DNA of 64,000 bases. Origin: Rhynochetos jubatus. Its lineage: Eukaryota > Chordata > Aves > Eurypygiformes > Rhynochetidae. A model generated the notes under the pieces. It was not told the origin of the DNA. It worked only from the letters and a program-made list of their open reading frames with translations, and searched no databases. The stretch is taken from the NCBI GenBank assembly GCA_027574665.1, contig CM050659.1:18949001-19013000 (forward strand), in the 5' to 3' direction. This document shows positions 24,201 to 36,023 of the stretch, one piece after another; position 1 is the first letter of the stretch, and each line of letters opens with the position of its first letter. Made by a program: the position numbers and the translations under genes.

Positions 24201-27200
24201 CCCCTGCTTTCATTCCCTCATCCTTTCACTTCTTCCAACCGCGATAATCAAAGGTATCGTAAAAAAAAACAGAGGGTGAATTCAGACTCAGAAATCCTGA
24301 CACCGCTTTGAAAGAAAACAGGATGCGAAAATACATCTTCTTTAAACCTTCCCCCTCCTGTCATTACCAGTACTTATGAACGTACAAATAGTTTCTTGAA
24401 CCACGGGGATAAAATTTATGCAAGAAGAGCCTTAAACCCCTGTTATGTGGCTGCAGTCACATGCAGCAAGTCAGCAGCAGGCCTGGGAAAAGACACTGGT
24501 TCGCCAGATACCATGATCCACGGTGAGCCAAATGTCCCCAGATCTCATGGTAAGGGCTGCAGCTCCAACTCTCCCAAGCTAAGAATCTTAAAAAAATTAA
24601 AGATAAAAAAAAAAAGTCTTGGCACTCAAAAGAGCAAAGACCGGCAAAGAGCCAGCCAAACCACAGCACATTAACCCTTTATGTGCTCACTGGTATCCTT
24701 CCCACTTAACAAGACTGTTTTTGTATTTCACTAGGTTAAGTGTAAACTGAGAAAGGACACACTTGACTGCAAGCTACTGTAACACTTTCTGGCAAACAGT
24801 AATAATATTTAACAGACTTCTATGAATGACGGAAGCCTCTTCTTAGTAGTAAAAACCAATTAAATTTAAGAAATGCACATTCAGCAGAAAGAAGAAAGGC
24901 AGATGAAAAGCCAAAGAATAGCAGTGAAAGCAGGAGAGGCTCTATAACTCCCTGACATACTGTTCTGCTGAGGTTAGCACTAGAGAGGGCATCAAAGTTG
25001 TAAGCCAAGGAAGTTATGTGCACTAACCTCCATTTTCCCCCACAGGCTTTTAAGCAGCAATTTAAAAAGAAGCTGTGAAATAAGATCCTCATTACTTCCT
25101 ACAGTTTTAAGAGCTCAGAGTAGTGCAGCCACCCCAAATTCAACATTCTGGAGTCAGCAAAACCATGTGATGGCTTAAACAAGCAGGTATATTGGAAATT
25201 ATATTTGGTGCTCTCTTCATTTTCAGCTTGTGAATCATTAAAGATCCTGCTTTCAAGCTTTGTGGCCGAGTATGTATTTTGGCAGTTTTGCCTGGGTTTG
25301 GTCAGAAGAATGCTCAGACTCTTGCACGATCGCTTGGCTGTGCGAGCTATGACCTGATGAGATCTCATGAGATTTATGGAGAGAACTGCAACAGTCAGCA
25401 GGAGTGAGGGAGGAACTGCAGTTAAAATGATTCTAGTTAATAACATCAGCTGCAAATCTCAGTGTCTACTGTTCACCAAAGAGGTGGTTTCAAGTTCTAA
25501 CCTGTAGCACTCCTTCCATTGCACATACAAGCTGTCAACCAAAGATACGGAGATAAACCTCCCTGGATGGAGAGAAAGCTATTTAGCTTCATGCTTAAAC
25601 TACAACATAGATTGACCTTAAACAGGCAGACATAGAAACCATCTGAGGGAATGATGAGGGGACAGGAGTGCATTTCCACCAAAACCAGTGTTAAGTAACA
25701 AAATCTCATGCAATGTGTTCGAATTCATTTAGAAGAAACTGATGAAATTCAAATGGCATCTATGCTTGTGGCACTGGCGCTGCTTTTGGAAGCTATTTTA
25801 AACTTTAAGAGCATGTATATGTATCTGTGTACGCATGACTCAACATGATGCTGGTGGCATTCCAATAAAGTCAAGCCACCAATTCTTGAGTTGGGCCATA
25901 TCCAGAGCTCATTAAAATCAATGACAGCCTTTCCACTGAGTTCAGCTCTTCCTATCATAGCCTAGGCTTGCAGTCTGATGTACAACAGGGACTCCAGTCA
26001 TGCTGCTTTGTCCCCTGTTTGACTTAGGGCACAGCTTGATATTTATGTTACATAACTGAAGATACCGAGACCGACCACACCACATACACTGTCCGCAGTA
26101 CAAACACAAGGATTACTGAAAATCCTGAGGGGAGGGGGGAAATCAACCTCCCAGTTTGCTTAATCAATGTGTACTTTCTTTTCGCTTAGAAAATGCATAT
26201 AAATAAATAAGAATGACTCCACACACTTCAACTTCAGCTACAGTAAACATTCTGGTCAAAGTTGTAGTGGATTTTAGCACAGATTAAGCAGTAACAACTA
26301 AAGATGTGTTTGTTGCTACTAAACGTATTACACTCTCTCCCACCAAGTATTGTTCACTGAGTGCCCATTTTCACAGCTGTTCAAAAGGGAGTAACATCTT
26401 AGCCCTTAATGCTTACGAGTGATCCCAGTATTTGCACATGCAGCTAGGGCTTTCTCGTGAAATGTTCTAAGTAACCACCAGACTCTAAATAAATCTATTT
26501 AGATTCTAAATAAATGGCCCTGTATTAAGCAGGTCTTTGGATCAAGTACAATTTCTCATTTCTTCGACTGTCATGCATCATCTTCTGGTAAAAGAAAACA
26601 TAGCTGTGCATTTGTCTGCAGCAAACTCTCTGGCAGTAAATTAAGATGCATTTAAAGTAGGGCAAATTAACTTTAAAACAGAAGCCAATGCCAGTAAAAC
26701 TTTTTAAGTTGTAAAACTTAACATTTGCTGGTTAAGCCAGCACTTACTGGCTCCCGGGAAGACTAAAAAGCAGTCTAAAAGGGGATCAACTTCCCAAATG
26801 TCTGAATACAGCCAACAAATCTTGCTATGGGTTCCAAAGGACACAGAGTTTTGAGTCATCAAATCCGTGCAGGGCATATCTCCATCTTTGTGATCACAGG
26901 AATCTGTGACATTTCATTTTCAGAAAACTGCCATCAAATTTCTGAAAATGAAACACAAGCAAACAGCTTAAGTGGAAAAGTCACCCGACTCACAATGATC
27001 TTAAAAAACCTGGAGTTTGCTTTTGGTTCACGTAATGCCCAAGCTATCTTGGTTTTGCATAGTAGAAAAAGCATTTATATACATATAGAAGCGCATAAAT
27101 CTGTATGTATACTAAACCTGAGTCAGTCAAAGTCCAAGGTAAGAAGTGCTTTGCACTTTCTTATTCTGTAGTGAATAAGAACCGACCCAACTTTGAATTT

Positions 27201-28479
27201 TCCAGATATGGACCTAAATTCTCTGTTAGGCTGGATAGCTCTGGAATCCTTGCAATCCTCATGCTCCACCTGTGCAACAGGGCTGCATTTTTTTATGACT
27301 GTGTAGAAGCTCAGTCTGGAGAAGCGTAACTGTGCTGATCTTGCGATAAGTCATCTACTGACATTCTTTAGAAGCAGATGAGCAATTTCACTAAGTCAAT
27401 GTAATTTTTCAGGTGCCATATTCTTCAGGAATTGGCCCAAAGCACTAACATTGTGCTGGTCTCTACATTATATGGCTGAAAGTCCAAACTACAAACAACC
27501 CATCAACCAAACAGTGCAAAAAGTGATTCCATGCCCATGAAATCACTGGATTCATTTTTCATTGTATTTGTTTTATAAGCTCAAGACAAACATGTATTTG
27601 CATTTCTCGTAACGTATCTTCAATGGTACCGGAGTCCTAATTATCACTTATTATATTGTGTGAGAGAAAAAGGAATAGAAAACTCATGTTGATGAACCTA
27701 GTAAAAGATAATGTCACCAATCTCACTTTTCTGTTTTAAAGGTTCCTAACAGCATACTTCAAGTTATCCACAACCTCCTTCAGTTACCACCAAATATCAG
27801 ACAGAGAACAGAGAGTGTAAAAGATCTGCAGGGAGTGCAATCCCAACCAGTTCAGAGTATGTGTCCTAGGCTACCTGTGTCCAGTTCTCCAACCTGCCAC
27901 ACAGAGATCTCTGCAGGATGTGGTGCAAGGGCACGGCACAATGGCTGGAAGGGTAAGGGGACATTTCGAATGACATTTCCAAGAAAGCAGTTGGAAAAGG
28001 CTGGAGGTGATTCACTGGGGTTCTCGAGATACTCTGTGCTCATACCCTGCCTGCAGCTTGTTACCTTGATGAAAGCACTTGCCCTTAGATGAGCCACTCC
28101 TGCTTGCACAGGGGTAGTTATCACAGGAAATTCGTCAGTCTTTACGTGATTAAGGCTTCACCCCTGCATACAGCTGTTCATAAGATCAAGCTCTTAAACT
28201 GCGGAGTGTACCAGCAAAATAATCATGAAAGAAATGACAGCGGGTGTCTCCTCATTCTACTACAGGTTATGGAGCCCATCTGCTCCCTTTACAAGACCAC
28301 TGCATCCTTGCTCTGAGATCACATGGATTCTCCCAGTCCCCAACACCAGTGTTCAAGACTTCACATCTGGGAGGCAGCCAGCAAGGCGCAAGAGAAAAAT
28401 AAAGCCCAGCTCACACTGATAACCGCGACTACTCCAGCTAACTACCCAAGGTTAAAAAGTGGGTTTAGGGCATCAAATG

Positions 28480-29090
28480 TAGAGCTCCGACGCTAGAACT
28501 GCAAGTCCGGCAGTTACGGACAAGGACACCAACGCAGCCCGACAGATCCTCCGCTCGCAGGAGGAGCAAGACGCCAGCAGCCGGTGAACAAAGAGCCACC
28601 ACAGCCCACGCCATTCGCGTACCCCACGGAACGCCCCCCAGCGTTACTCCACTACGGCCAAGCACCGGGAGCCTCGCGTGTGCGCAGCCCCGGCCCGAGG
28701 AGCTCTCGCCGGTACCACCGAGGGGCAGGAGCCCTCCCCCTGCCGCGCGTACCGAGCCGCCCGGGCTGGGGCCCTGCCCCTTCCCGGTCACCGCCGGCCC
28801 GAACCGTCCCGAACCGTCCCGTCCCCCGCCGCTACTCACCGGCCGCCACCCGAGCGCGCCGCTCCGCTCCGCACCCACCGCCCCGGGACGGCCCCGCCCC
28901 AGCGGCACCCAGCGCGCGCCCCCGGGCACCGGGTCTCGTGCACCAGGTAGCAGGCCCCACCTCCCACGCACCGTGTCTGCGGGGGGCCGCTCCCTCGTGG
29001 GAGCGAGCGAGCGGATCCGCACACGCGCCCCGAAGGGCCGGGGGAACGGCGGCCGGGCGTCCCCACGCGAGGGCGGGTCAGCCCTTACAG
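28480..29090 (-). promoter_or_regulatory. CpG island with first exon of an unidentified minus-strand gene
   Basis: GC- and CpG-dense sequence in sharp contrast with its flanks. On the minus strand a consensus donor (GCGGCCG then gtgagtagc) marks an exon ending at 28840, with its start somewhere near 29.0-29.09 kb. An ATG-initiated frame runs through the donor (29066 downward), but its Gly/Arg/Pro-rich sequence looks like translated UTR, so the exon is probably noncoding. It lies about 1.6 kb from the start of PGRMC1 in divergent orientation. In mammals the minus-strand neighbour of PGRMC1 is KIAA1210, so that is the positional guess; nothing in the sequence proves it. Confidence 0.6.
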
Positions 29091-29099
29091 TCCAGTTCA

Positions 29100-30260
29100 G
29101 GGCTGGGGTTGGGTTGGAGACTGGGGTTTTTCCTCTCTTGAACCGAGTACATGGTAAAAAAATGGAAGAAAACTCTCCTTCCAGATTTTTAGGTTTTCTA
29201 CATCTGTTCCTTTAACATGCCATATCACCAGGATGAAATGTAACAGTGTCACATCCACAGTGAGCAGAATTAACCGCTGCCTAGGCAATACAGCGCCTAC
29301 TTTGAATAACTCTAAAGGTTTGGATATTTATCTAGTATCCTAAATAGGGTCAGACCCCAAACCTACTTGATTACCAAACGCAAATCTCAGTCATCAGGTC
29401 AATGAAGCAATGAGTTTTTCCAAGTTACACAGCAGGTGGAAGCAAAAGTCAGTGTATTCCACGAAAAGACAGACCAAGATCCCAGTGCTGATCAATAAAA
29501 CAAGGAGCTTCCCAAGTCAGACAGCAGGTGGAAGCAAACCCCCTACCTTGCAGGAGCCAACATGTTCAAGCACCTTAGTACTGAGTTTTTCAGTGTATCC
29601 CAAAAGGCAAAACGCTTTATCAGTAGTCCCAGTGGCACACTGAGAATTAGAAAGTCAGTGAAGCACACCGCTTTCGATTTTATTTCACTACATGTCCCCA
29701 GGATAGGTTCAGTAACAGCGGCCTTCACCCGCTGAAGCAGTGATACGGACCACCTGCCAAGCTACAATGCAAGATCAAGGTTGGCACGCTGCATGGCTTT
29801 TCCACCTGCTCCCTGAGTGATACCAGTTCTTTGTGCGGAGGGAACACTGATATTCTGACTGGGCATCGGCTGGTGGTTGGGTCTGCAACCCCAAACATCC
29901 CCTCTGCTTTCTCACACCTGATACCACAGAGCAGGTGACAGCAGAAGCTGCATTCAGGGCTCCAGCTGCTGCCTATGAACGTGGCACCCAGTAGCTACAT
30001 CAAGTTAGCACCTCATTCACCTTAAGTGTTAGTTCACCAAAAACTCCACTGAAATGAGGCCTGAATAAACAAGTCCACAACGGGACACTTTTTCATGTCG
30101 TACCAGTACCTCATGATTGCGGCTTCTACGGCCTCTGAGGGCTGAGAGTTATTACCTGAATGGGAAAAACGCAGAAATCTGGCAACTTCCTTCCTTTTCT
30201 CCTACTTTTGAGTTTGGCCAGGGAGCACTCTGGAACGATACTGCCAGTCAGGAAAGATGC
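29100..30260. other. Divergent intergenic spacer
   Basis: Between the two head-to-head CpG islands. No gene is seen. It includes a diverged direct duplication (copies near 29418-29446 and 29509-29538, both containing acagcaggtggaagcaaa). This motif resembles the reverse MIR core (aaggtcacacagctagtaag). No other structure was recognised. Confidence 0.5.
29418..29538. repeat. Diverged direct repeat, spacing about 91 bp
   Basis: Two copies of a roughly 29-bp segment, ttccaagttacacagcaggt at 29418 and ttcccaagtcagacagcagg at 29509, each followed by tggaagcaaa. Further downstream matches (cagtgtattcc near 29451 and cagtgtatccc near 29591) suggest a larger, decayed tandem duplication, possibly of a MIR-derived core. 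Confidence 0.5.
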
Positions 30261-30269
30261 TCACAGGAG

Positions 30270-31350
30270 GAGCGGGCGTAGGGAAGGGCCCGCAGGCCGG
30301 CGCGGCAGCTCTGGCACGGGCCTAACGCACCTCCGGGGGTTATTTTTGCCAAAACGTCTGTGAAACCGTGCGTCCCGGAGCCGCTGCAGCCTCCTGCCCC
30401 ACCCTGCAGCCGTCTCGGCGGGGAATGGCGGCCGGCGGCCCCCTCCGCGGAGCCGCCCTCGCCTCAGCAGCACGACTTGCTCCGCCGGGCCGCGGGCTCT
30501 GCTGGCGGCCATCGCCGGGCTCGCACCACCACCTACCGTCGGAGGCGCGTTAGGAACCGGCCGGCACTGACACCCCCTCACGCCTCAGCCCCGCCCTTCC
30601 CGCCGCCGGGCCGCCCCGTCAGCCCGCCCGCCGGTCGCGTCCTGCCCCCGGCTCCTCCCCCGCCGCGGTCGCCGCCGCATCGCGCCTCAGAGCCCGCCGT
30701 TACGGAGCGCAGCCCGATAGCCCGATGGCCCGCGGGGAGGTGTCGGCGACCGGGGAGGAGGCGGCGGCCGAGGGGGGCGGCCTGCTGCTGGAGATCGTGG
30801 GGTCCCCGCTCAACCTGAGCCTGCTGGGCCTCTGCCTCTTCCTGCTCTACCAGATCCTGCGGGGCGAGCGGCCCGCGGCGCCGGCGGGCGAGGCGGACCC
30901 GGCGAACCCGCCGCCGCTGCCCAAGATGAAGCGCCGCGACTTCACGCTGGAGCAGCTGCGGCACTACGACGGGGTGCGCGACCCCCGCATCCTCATGGCC
31001 ATCAACGGCAAAGTCTTCGACGTGACCCGCGCCGGGAAGTTCTACGGGCCCGGTGAGGGGCGGGGGCCGGCGGCGGTCGGAGCCCGGGGCGGCGCGGCGG
31101 GCCCAGCGCTGGACACCCCGCCGGCTCTTTGTGTCCGGGATCCGGCCGGGACCGCTGGCCGCAGGCATCACGGGGGCCTCGGTGGCTTGGCCGCCGCTCG
31201 GACTCGGCGGGCGGGGCGGCTCGCACCGCCCCGGGCAGCCCCTGCTCGGGCACCGGGAGGGTCAGGCCCGGCCGCTCGTTGCGCGGAGGGAACGCCGGGA
31301 ACGCCAAACCCGCCTCGTGGCCTGCGGGATAAACGCTCGGCTAAGCTGCC
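30270..31350 (+). promoter_or_regulatory. PGRMC1 CpG-island promoter and 5'UTR
   Basis: A dense GC/CpG tract begins about 450 bp upstream of the PGRMC1 ATG and continues through exon 1 into intron 1. No TATA box is evident, as is typical of a housekeeping CpG promoter. The transcription start cannot be fixed from sequence. Several long open frames on both strands here reflect GC richness only. Confidence 0.75.
30725..31052 (+). CDS. PGRMC1: PGRMC1 coding exon 1 (residues 1-109)
   Basis: Progesterone receptor membrane component 1 is a single-pass membrane protein with a cytochrome b5-like haem-binding domain. It is known to act in the ER and other membranes in cytochrome P450 support, sterol handling and growth signalling. 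Exon 1 encodes a short acidic lumenal N-terminus (1-19), a transmembrane helix (about residues 24-45, [19 protein letters not shown]), a Pro-rich linker, and the start of the b5-like domain ([15 protein letters not shown]..., [13 protein letters not shown], about 69-109) up to KFYGP. The splice donor follows ccc-g (gtgagg), phase 1. The ATG gives a product of 195 aa once spliced, the same length as human PGRMC1. An open frame continues into intron 1 but is an intron read-through. Confidence 0.97.
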
Positions 31351-33124
31351 CGTGCCCTCTCGCCCGTGCTCACACCCGAAGCTTTGGAAAGGGTTCGGCT
31401 TGCTTAGGGCTGGGCAGGGTGTGCGCAGCTCGGGCTGTGACAAGATCACGCAACCGGCAGCGCTGGGAGACCGGCCTCCCTGCGTGAGGCTGAGGGCAGG
31501 ATTACTGCTGTTGCCCGGGCGCCAGGGGCGGCCTCGATGTTGTAAAAACTCCGGCGTTGCCAGCCTACGTTGCTTCATTATTCTCTTTATTCTCCCAGGG
31601 CAGGTTACACATCCCGCAGGTTCTGTAAGGGTTGTGCCGTGGTTGGGTTGGGCGGCTTCATCGGCCTCCGGTGCCTTTGCCTGATGCCAGGCAGCAGAAG
31701 CAAAGTGTTCTGTCAGTGTTTACATTCCACTGCCCACTTCTAGTGAACATCACTCTGTTGCATAATATTTATACAAAATACCTAGCAATTTAGATTAAAC
31801 CAGCTTCCTATCAGGAGTGTTGGCAGTTCAAACAGGCCAAGAGTGAATAAACTATGCAAAGGCTTGTAGAGGAGCTAGTGATGAGGTGAGGAGGGAAATG
31901 TCCACCCAAGTATAAGAGTTTAATCACCTCCACTAGGCCATGGGTTTTTATTTTTAACAGAGGCCTCCTGTTAAAAAGGCTCACTGAGGCTTGCTAATTT
32001 GTACCAGGATCCGCCTGGCATAACCACTCCTGAGCCGCCCAGACAGCTGTTAGCTGCTGTGAGCTGCCAGCGCTACTCAGAGACACGAGCATAGTGCAGG
32101 AGACACCACGTATTTGGAAGCATGAGGAGATTATTACCTTTGGTCCAAACACAGATCGGAGACTGTCACTGAATGATGCTGGACTGTAACTTTGCATTCC
32201 GCAGCAGTCGAGGTGATACGCACAGCTGAGTTAAATGTGCGGTTTTGTATTTGTGCAACCTAAAAACTGCTTGACTTAAAGACCACGCTTTGGATGCTGC
32301 CGTCCTTGACAACAGTAAAAGCTGCCTGTTGTATCTAATTTGGTAATTGGTGAATGGTTCATCACAGTGTCTGGCTAGTTTGGTTTTCATTTTAATGGAA
32401 AAGTAAGATTCTGTTGATGAGTTTAGGAAAAAGCTCACTCTGGGAGGTGTGGAAGATGGCATGCTCCCTACAGTAACCAGAGTTCATGTCTGATTTCTTT
32501 AAGCTCCCTTAAGAAGAACTTTCAGTGTCCAGTTGCAACATGCGAATATCTCAATTTTTGGTTTGTCACGCAAACTAGTTAATCTTTAATGAAGTTTAGC
32601 AAGAGTCTGTCTTGATAAGATATCTCTGATCTACGGTGAGTTGCATGTTTTGATCACTTGAGTTCATCTTGCATTTGGAAAGTTTTAATAAATGTTTCTT
32701 CCAAGACGGTAATTTCTAATATCTCACCCACATTTTCTGTCAAGTCATCCTTTCAACTCTGTAAGTCAGGAGCATTGCGTAGAAAACTTCCATTTCACCT
32801 CAGACTTACAAATCCTTCCTCTGCTTCTCTTTCTGAGGATGTGCTTCCCAGTTTGTATGCTTCTTCTTACCCTGTTCCTATGTTCCATGTGCCATTGAGT
32901 GGGTCATTGTCCTGATATTTCAGCAAATCCAGTATCTCTTCCCATGGTTTTGTTTCTTGTCCTTTTCTCCTTACCAAGTAGAATAAAACTTAAAACTCAG
33001 TTTGAGGCACCTGAGACCCACAGGCCAGACTCATCATCTGGTTCAGTGTGGGGACTCAGATCCCTGAAGATCGTACAGTGTCCATTGCCTCTGTAATAAT
33101 GCTGCTTATGTTTTTATTTTAAAG
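31053..33124 (+). other. PGRMC1 intron 1
   Basis: GT-AG intron (gtgagg ... ttttaaag). The first 350 bp belong to the CpG island; the remainder is AT-rich with no recognised gene or repeat. Confidence 0.9.
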
Positions 33125-33280
33125 AGGGCCCGTATGGGATTTTTGCTGGAAGAGATGCATCCCGCGGTCTTGCCACTTTCTGCCTGGATAAGGAGGCTCT
33201 GAGGGATGACTATGATGACCTCTCTGATCTCAACGCTACAGAGCAAGAGACCTTGAGGGACTGGGAGTCACAATTCACTT
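33125..33280 (+). CDS. PGRMC1: PGRMC1 coding exon 2 (residues 110-161)
   Basis: Encodes the core of the cytochrome b5-like fold. [20 protein letters not shown] includes Tyr113, the axial haem ligand known from human PGRMC1, at the identical residue number; Tyr107 is in exon 1. It continues through [20 protein letters not shown] to WESQF. The acceptor is ttattttaaag and the donor is CACTT then gtaagc. At 156 bp it is exactly 52 codons, so it preserves phase 1. Sequence identity to mammalian PGRMC1 is very high and excludes PGRMC2 on gene context (SLC25A43 neighbour) and on the tail encoded in exon 3. Confidence 0.97.
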
Positions 33281-35919
33281 GTAAGCAATTTCAAACCTAT
33301 TCACAAAGAAGTAGCTAACTAGCGTGCAATAAGGGAAGCAATTGTTAGAAGTCTGTTATTAGCTGGAAATGTCAGTCTGGAAGCTTACTCCGAGTTAATA
33401 CCTCACCTTACTAAGTACTACTAGAATTGCTGCTGCTCTGAAGAATTAGGAGAAATGTAAAGTTTTCCTTCTGCGTTCTCCCTCCCTCTGCTCCTTGCAT
33501 GACAGTAAGAGAGATGGAAGTACTCTGTAATAGGGTACGTTCTGTAAGACCAACCCAAAAAGTTGACAGGAATTGGAAATTAAGAGCATGGTTTTGATAC
33601 AGTTATAACCCATCTGTAGAGACAATTAAGATGTTAGTGCTCTGATAAAGGAAGCTTAAGCGCCATTCAGCTTCTCAGAAATGAGTAACATTTGAGTTAT
33701 CTTGGGGCTGTTGAGTTTTGAAGGCTGTTTAAACTAGGCCTTCTCCCCTTGGAACCCTTGATAGAACTTTTTTAACTCTAAATAAATGATTCTGCATGGG
33801 CTTGCTCGTGGCTTGATCAGATTCACAGGCAACTGTACCCAGCTGACTTTCTCCCCCAGAAGGTGATTGGGAATGGGCAAATGCCACCTCTGCGCTTGCA
33901 AGCAGCCTGGTCATTACTGTGCCAGCGGTGGCCAGGGTGGCAGAGGAAAAAAGTCAACTTGCACACTTGAGATGTTTGTTCTAAAATTAACAGAAGGAAG
34001 TCACTTTCATAGTTGCCTTGTTTTTCTGTGCTTAGTACTGAAAGTTTAAGAAAGGCAATTCCAACTGTTTGTGTCGTGTACCTCACCTCGCTGCTCAAAA
34101 AGGAGAAATTCAAGCCACAGTTTTATGGAAACTGCTGTGCTGACCTTGTACCAGAGCACGCCCATTGGTATGGGTTTGGTTTTTTCTCCTGTTGTGTATC
34201 TTGTTGATGAAAAATAATTACTCCATATGTCACAAAGCCTTTTAGGCAGGTGAACACCAAAGAGTTTATTTCGACTCGGGTAAGACAAAAAATAAATGTA
34301 TCAGTTGTCTGTCTTGATGAATTTTTATACATATATGATGGAAATCGCATATACAAAAAAGCAGCATAGTGAAAATCAAATCTTTTTTTGTTTTTAAATC
34401 TAGTGTCCAGTATTAAAGACGTACTATCGCTACCTAGGATGGAGCTTTCCTCCACATAATGTCATTAGAACGTCTCAGTCCTGACCTGATGTGCCCCTAC
34501 TATTTTGGCGCTCTTCCTGTCTTAATCAAGACCGTTAATCATGCCGCGCTGAATGGCTGGTTTATGGTGCCAACAAGAACACTGCAGAAACTAGAACTGT
34601 GCTACCAAGTACCTGACCTAACTACTGTTTAAATCTGCCTTTTCAAGTGTAGGGCATCAGGACTGACAGTGAACTGCACTCTTTTTACTGTTTCCAGTCA
34701 ATTTGGCTATTAGTTGCTTTAAATTCTTACAAATTGTAACAAAAGTGCTAGTCTGAAATAGCTGTAGTCAGCGGCATCTTTTGCTTTGTTGAAGCTGACA
34801 GATAGGCAGCATAGCATAGCTCCCAGTTCTTACGTGTGTACGAGCTTGGCTTTTTTTCATCTTCAAAAAGAGCTATGAAATAAGGCAGAGGCTTAGCTGC
34901 ATAATCGGATAACAGATCCATCTGTATCGCTGGGAGAAAGGATCTCTCTTCTGTCCTATTGGGTATTTTCAGTATGTATTACAAAAAAGAAATTCTATTG
35001 CAAGTTGTGTACGTGTGTGCACGTATGTCCGTATAACATAACATACATATCCTAACAATGCCATTGGTTATGAAACGAGCTTTGACATTGGCAAATAATC
35101 TAATCTAGAAATGATCTAATCCAGGATTCTCTTTCTTTAGGTGGATGAACCCCTCAGTTCACACGTGCCTTCACATTCATTCATCTTTTGGCTTCGGCAA
35201 TAGAAGCACTGCAGTCACATTCACTTTGCCTGTTTCTAACTGTCATGGTTTAGGCCAGGCAGCAACAGAGCCCCACACAGCCGCTCGGGCTTCCCACAAA
35301 GTCACGGGCTCTTCGGACACAGCCACTTGCTCCAGCATGGGGTCTTCCCTGGGTTGCAGAGGGGTCTCTGCCCCCCTGTGACTCTCTGTGGCTGCAGGGC
35401 ACAGCCCGCCCTCTCACCACGGGCTGCTGGGGAACCTCTGCTCCGGGCATCTCATCCTGCCTTGTGCACTGACCTGGGGGTCTGTCTGGGTGTCTCTCAC
35501 ACCCCACCCCTCTCTCAGCTGCAGGTTCTCCCCCAGTTTGTTTGGGGGTTTTTCCCCCCTCTCACATACATTATCCCAGAGGCGCTTCCACCATTGCTAA
35601 TTGGCTCGGCCTTGGCCAGAGGTGGGTCCGACCTAGAGCCAGGGAAGATTCTAGCAGCTTTTCACAGGAACCGCCCCTGTAACCCCTCCCCCGCTACCAA
35701 ACCCAGCCACACAAACCCAACACCCTGACGCTACAACATTAACAATAGTTCAGGTAGTTGGTTTTGGGTTTTCTCCTTCCCCCTCAGTGTTTGGAACAAG
35801 TTGCTGAGAGCCGTTTGATTGCAATATCGGCATCTTGTTAATTCAGGCAGCAGACATCGGAGTTACAAAGGCACATCTGTGGGGCGGAATAATGACTGGG
35901 ATTCTGTTCTTTTTCGCAG
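33281..35919 (+). other. PGRMC1 intron 2
   Basis: GT-AG intron (gtaagc ... tttttcgcag) of about 2.6 kb. It contains one solo LTR (35241-35738, listed separately). The rest is unique, AT-rich sequence without a recognised gene. Confidence 0.9.
35241..35738 (+). mobile_element. Avian ERV solo LTR in PGRMC1 intron 2
   Basis: A 498-bp element that begins TGTCATGGTTTA and ends CGCTACAACA (TG...CA termini). Its internal phrases are ones I recognise from a common avian endogenous-retrovirus LTR: ccacacagccgctcg near the start, gacacagccacttgctccag, cccagaggcgcttccaccat, cggccttggccagag. It is flanked by an imperfect 5-bp target duplication (CTAAC at 35236-35240, TTAAC at 35739-35743). A 5-bp duplication would suit an ERVL-class element. 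No internal retroviral genes are present, so it is a solo LTR left by recombination. Confidence 0.85.
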
Positions 35920-36023
35920 TTAAATATCACCACGTTGGTAAGCTGCTGAAGGAAGGGGAGGAACCCGCTGTATACTCCGATGAAGAAGAAGATGCGCAGG
36001 ATGCAAAGACTAAAGTGCAGTGA
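35920..36023 (+). CDS. PGRMC1: PGRMC1 coding exon 3 (residues 162-195, stop)
   Basis: Encodes the C-terminal tail [20 protein letters not shown] followed by an acidic segment and a TGA stop at 36021-36023. Lys163/Tyr164, and the regulatory Tyr180/Ser181 within a YSDEEE casein-kinase-2-type site, are retained at the same positions as in human. Downstream of the acidic patch ([10 protein letters not shown]) the tail diverges from mammals. The upstream in-frame ATG at 35835 lies in the intron and is not used. Confidence 0.97.

Larger units (their letters stand above)
15864..28479. other. Long stretch without a recognised gene
   Basis: AT-rich probable intronic sequence. The points of interest are listed separately: a 129-codon minus-strand ORF near 17.1-17.5 kb, a plus-strand exon-like segment at 19685-19746 and a MIR-like relic near 21.2 kb. 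From 21.3 to 28.4 kb I see only short, overlapping, non-homologous open frames, with no repeat of recognised class. Confidence 0.5.

Noticed and set aside
28465..29141. Two 185-codon ORFs on opposite strands
   Set aside because: CpG-island artefacts with no recognisable domain; only the minus-strand splice donor at 28840 is informative.
30360..31487. 152-, 197-, 144- and 136-codon ORFs around PGRMC1 exon 1
   Set aside because: Shadow frames in the CpG island and the PGRMC1 coding exon.
30725..31684. 319-codon open frame beginning at the PGRMC1 ATG
   Set aside because: Only the first 109 codons match PGRMC1. The rest is intron 1 after a consensus donor at 31053, kept open by GC-rich composition.
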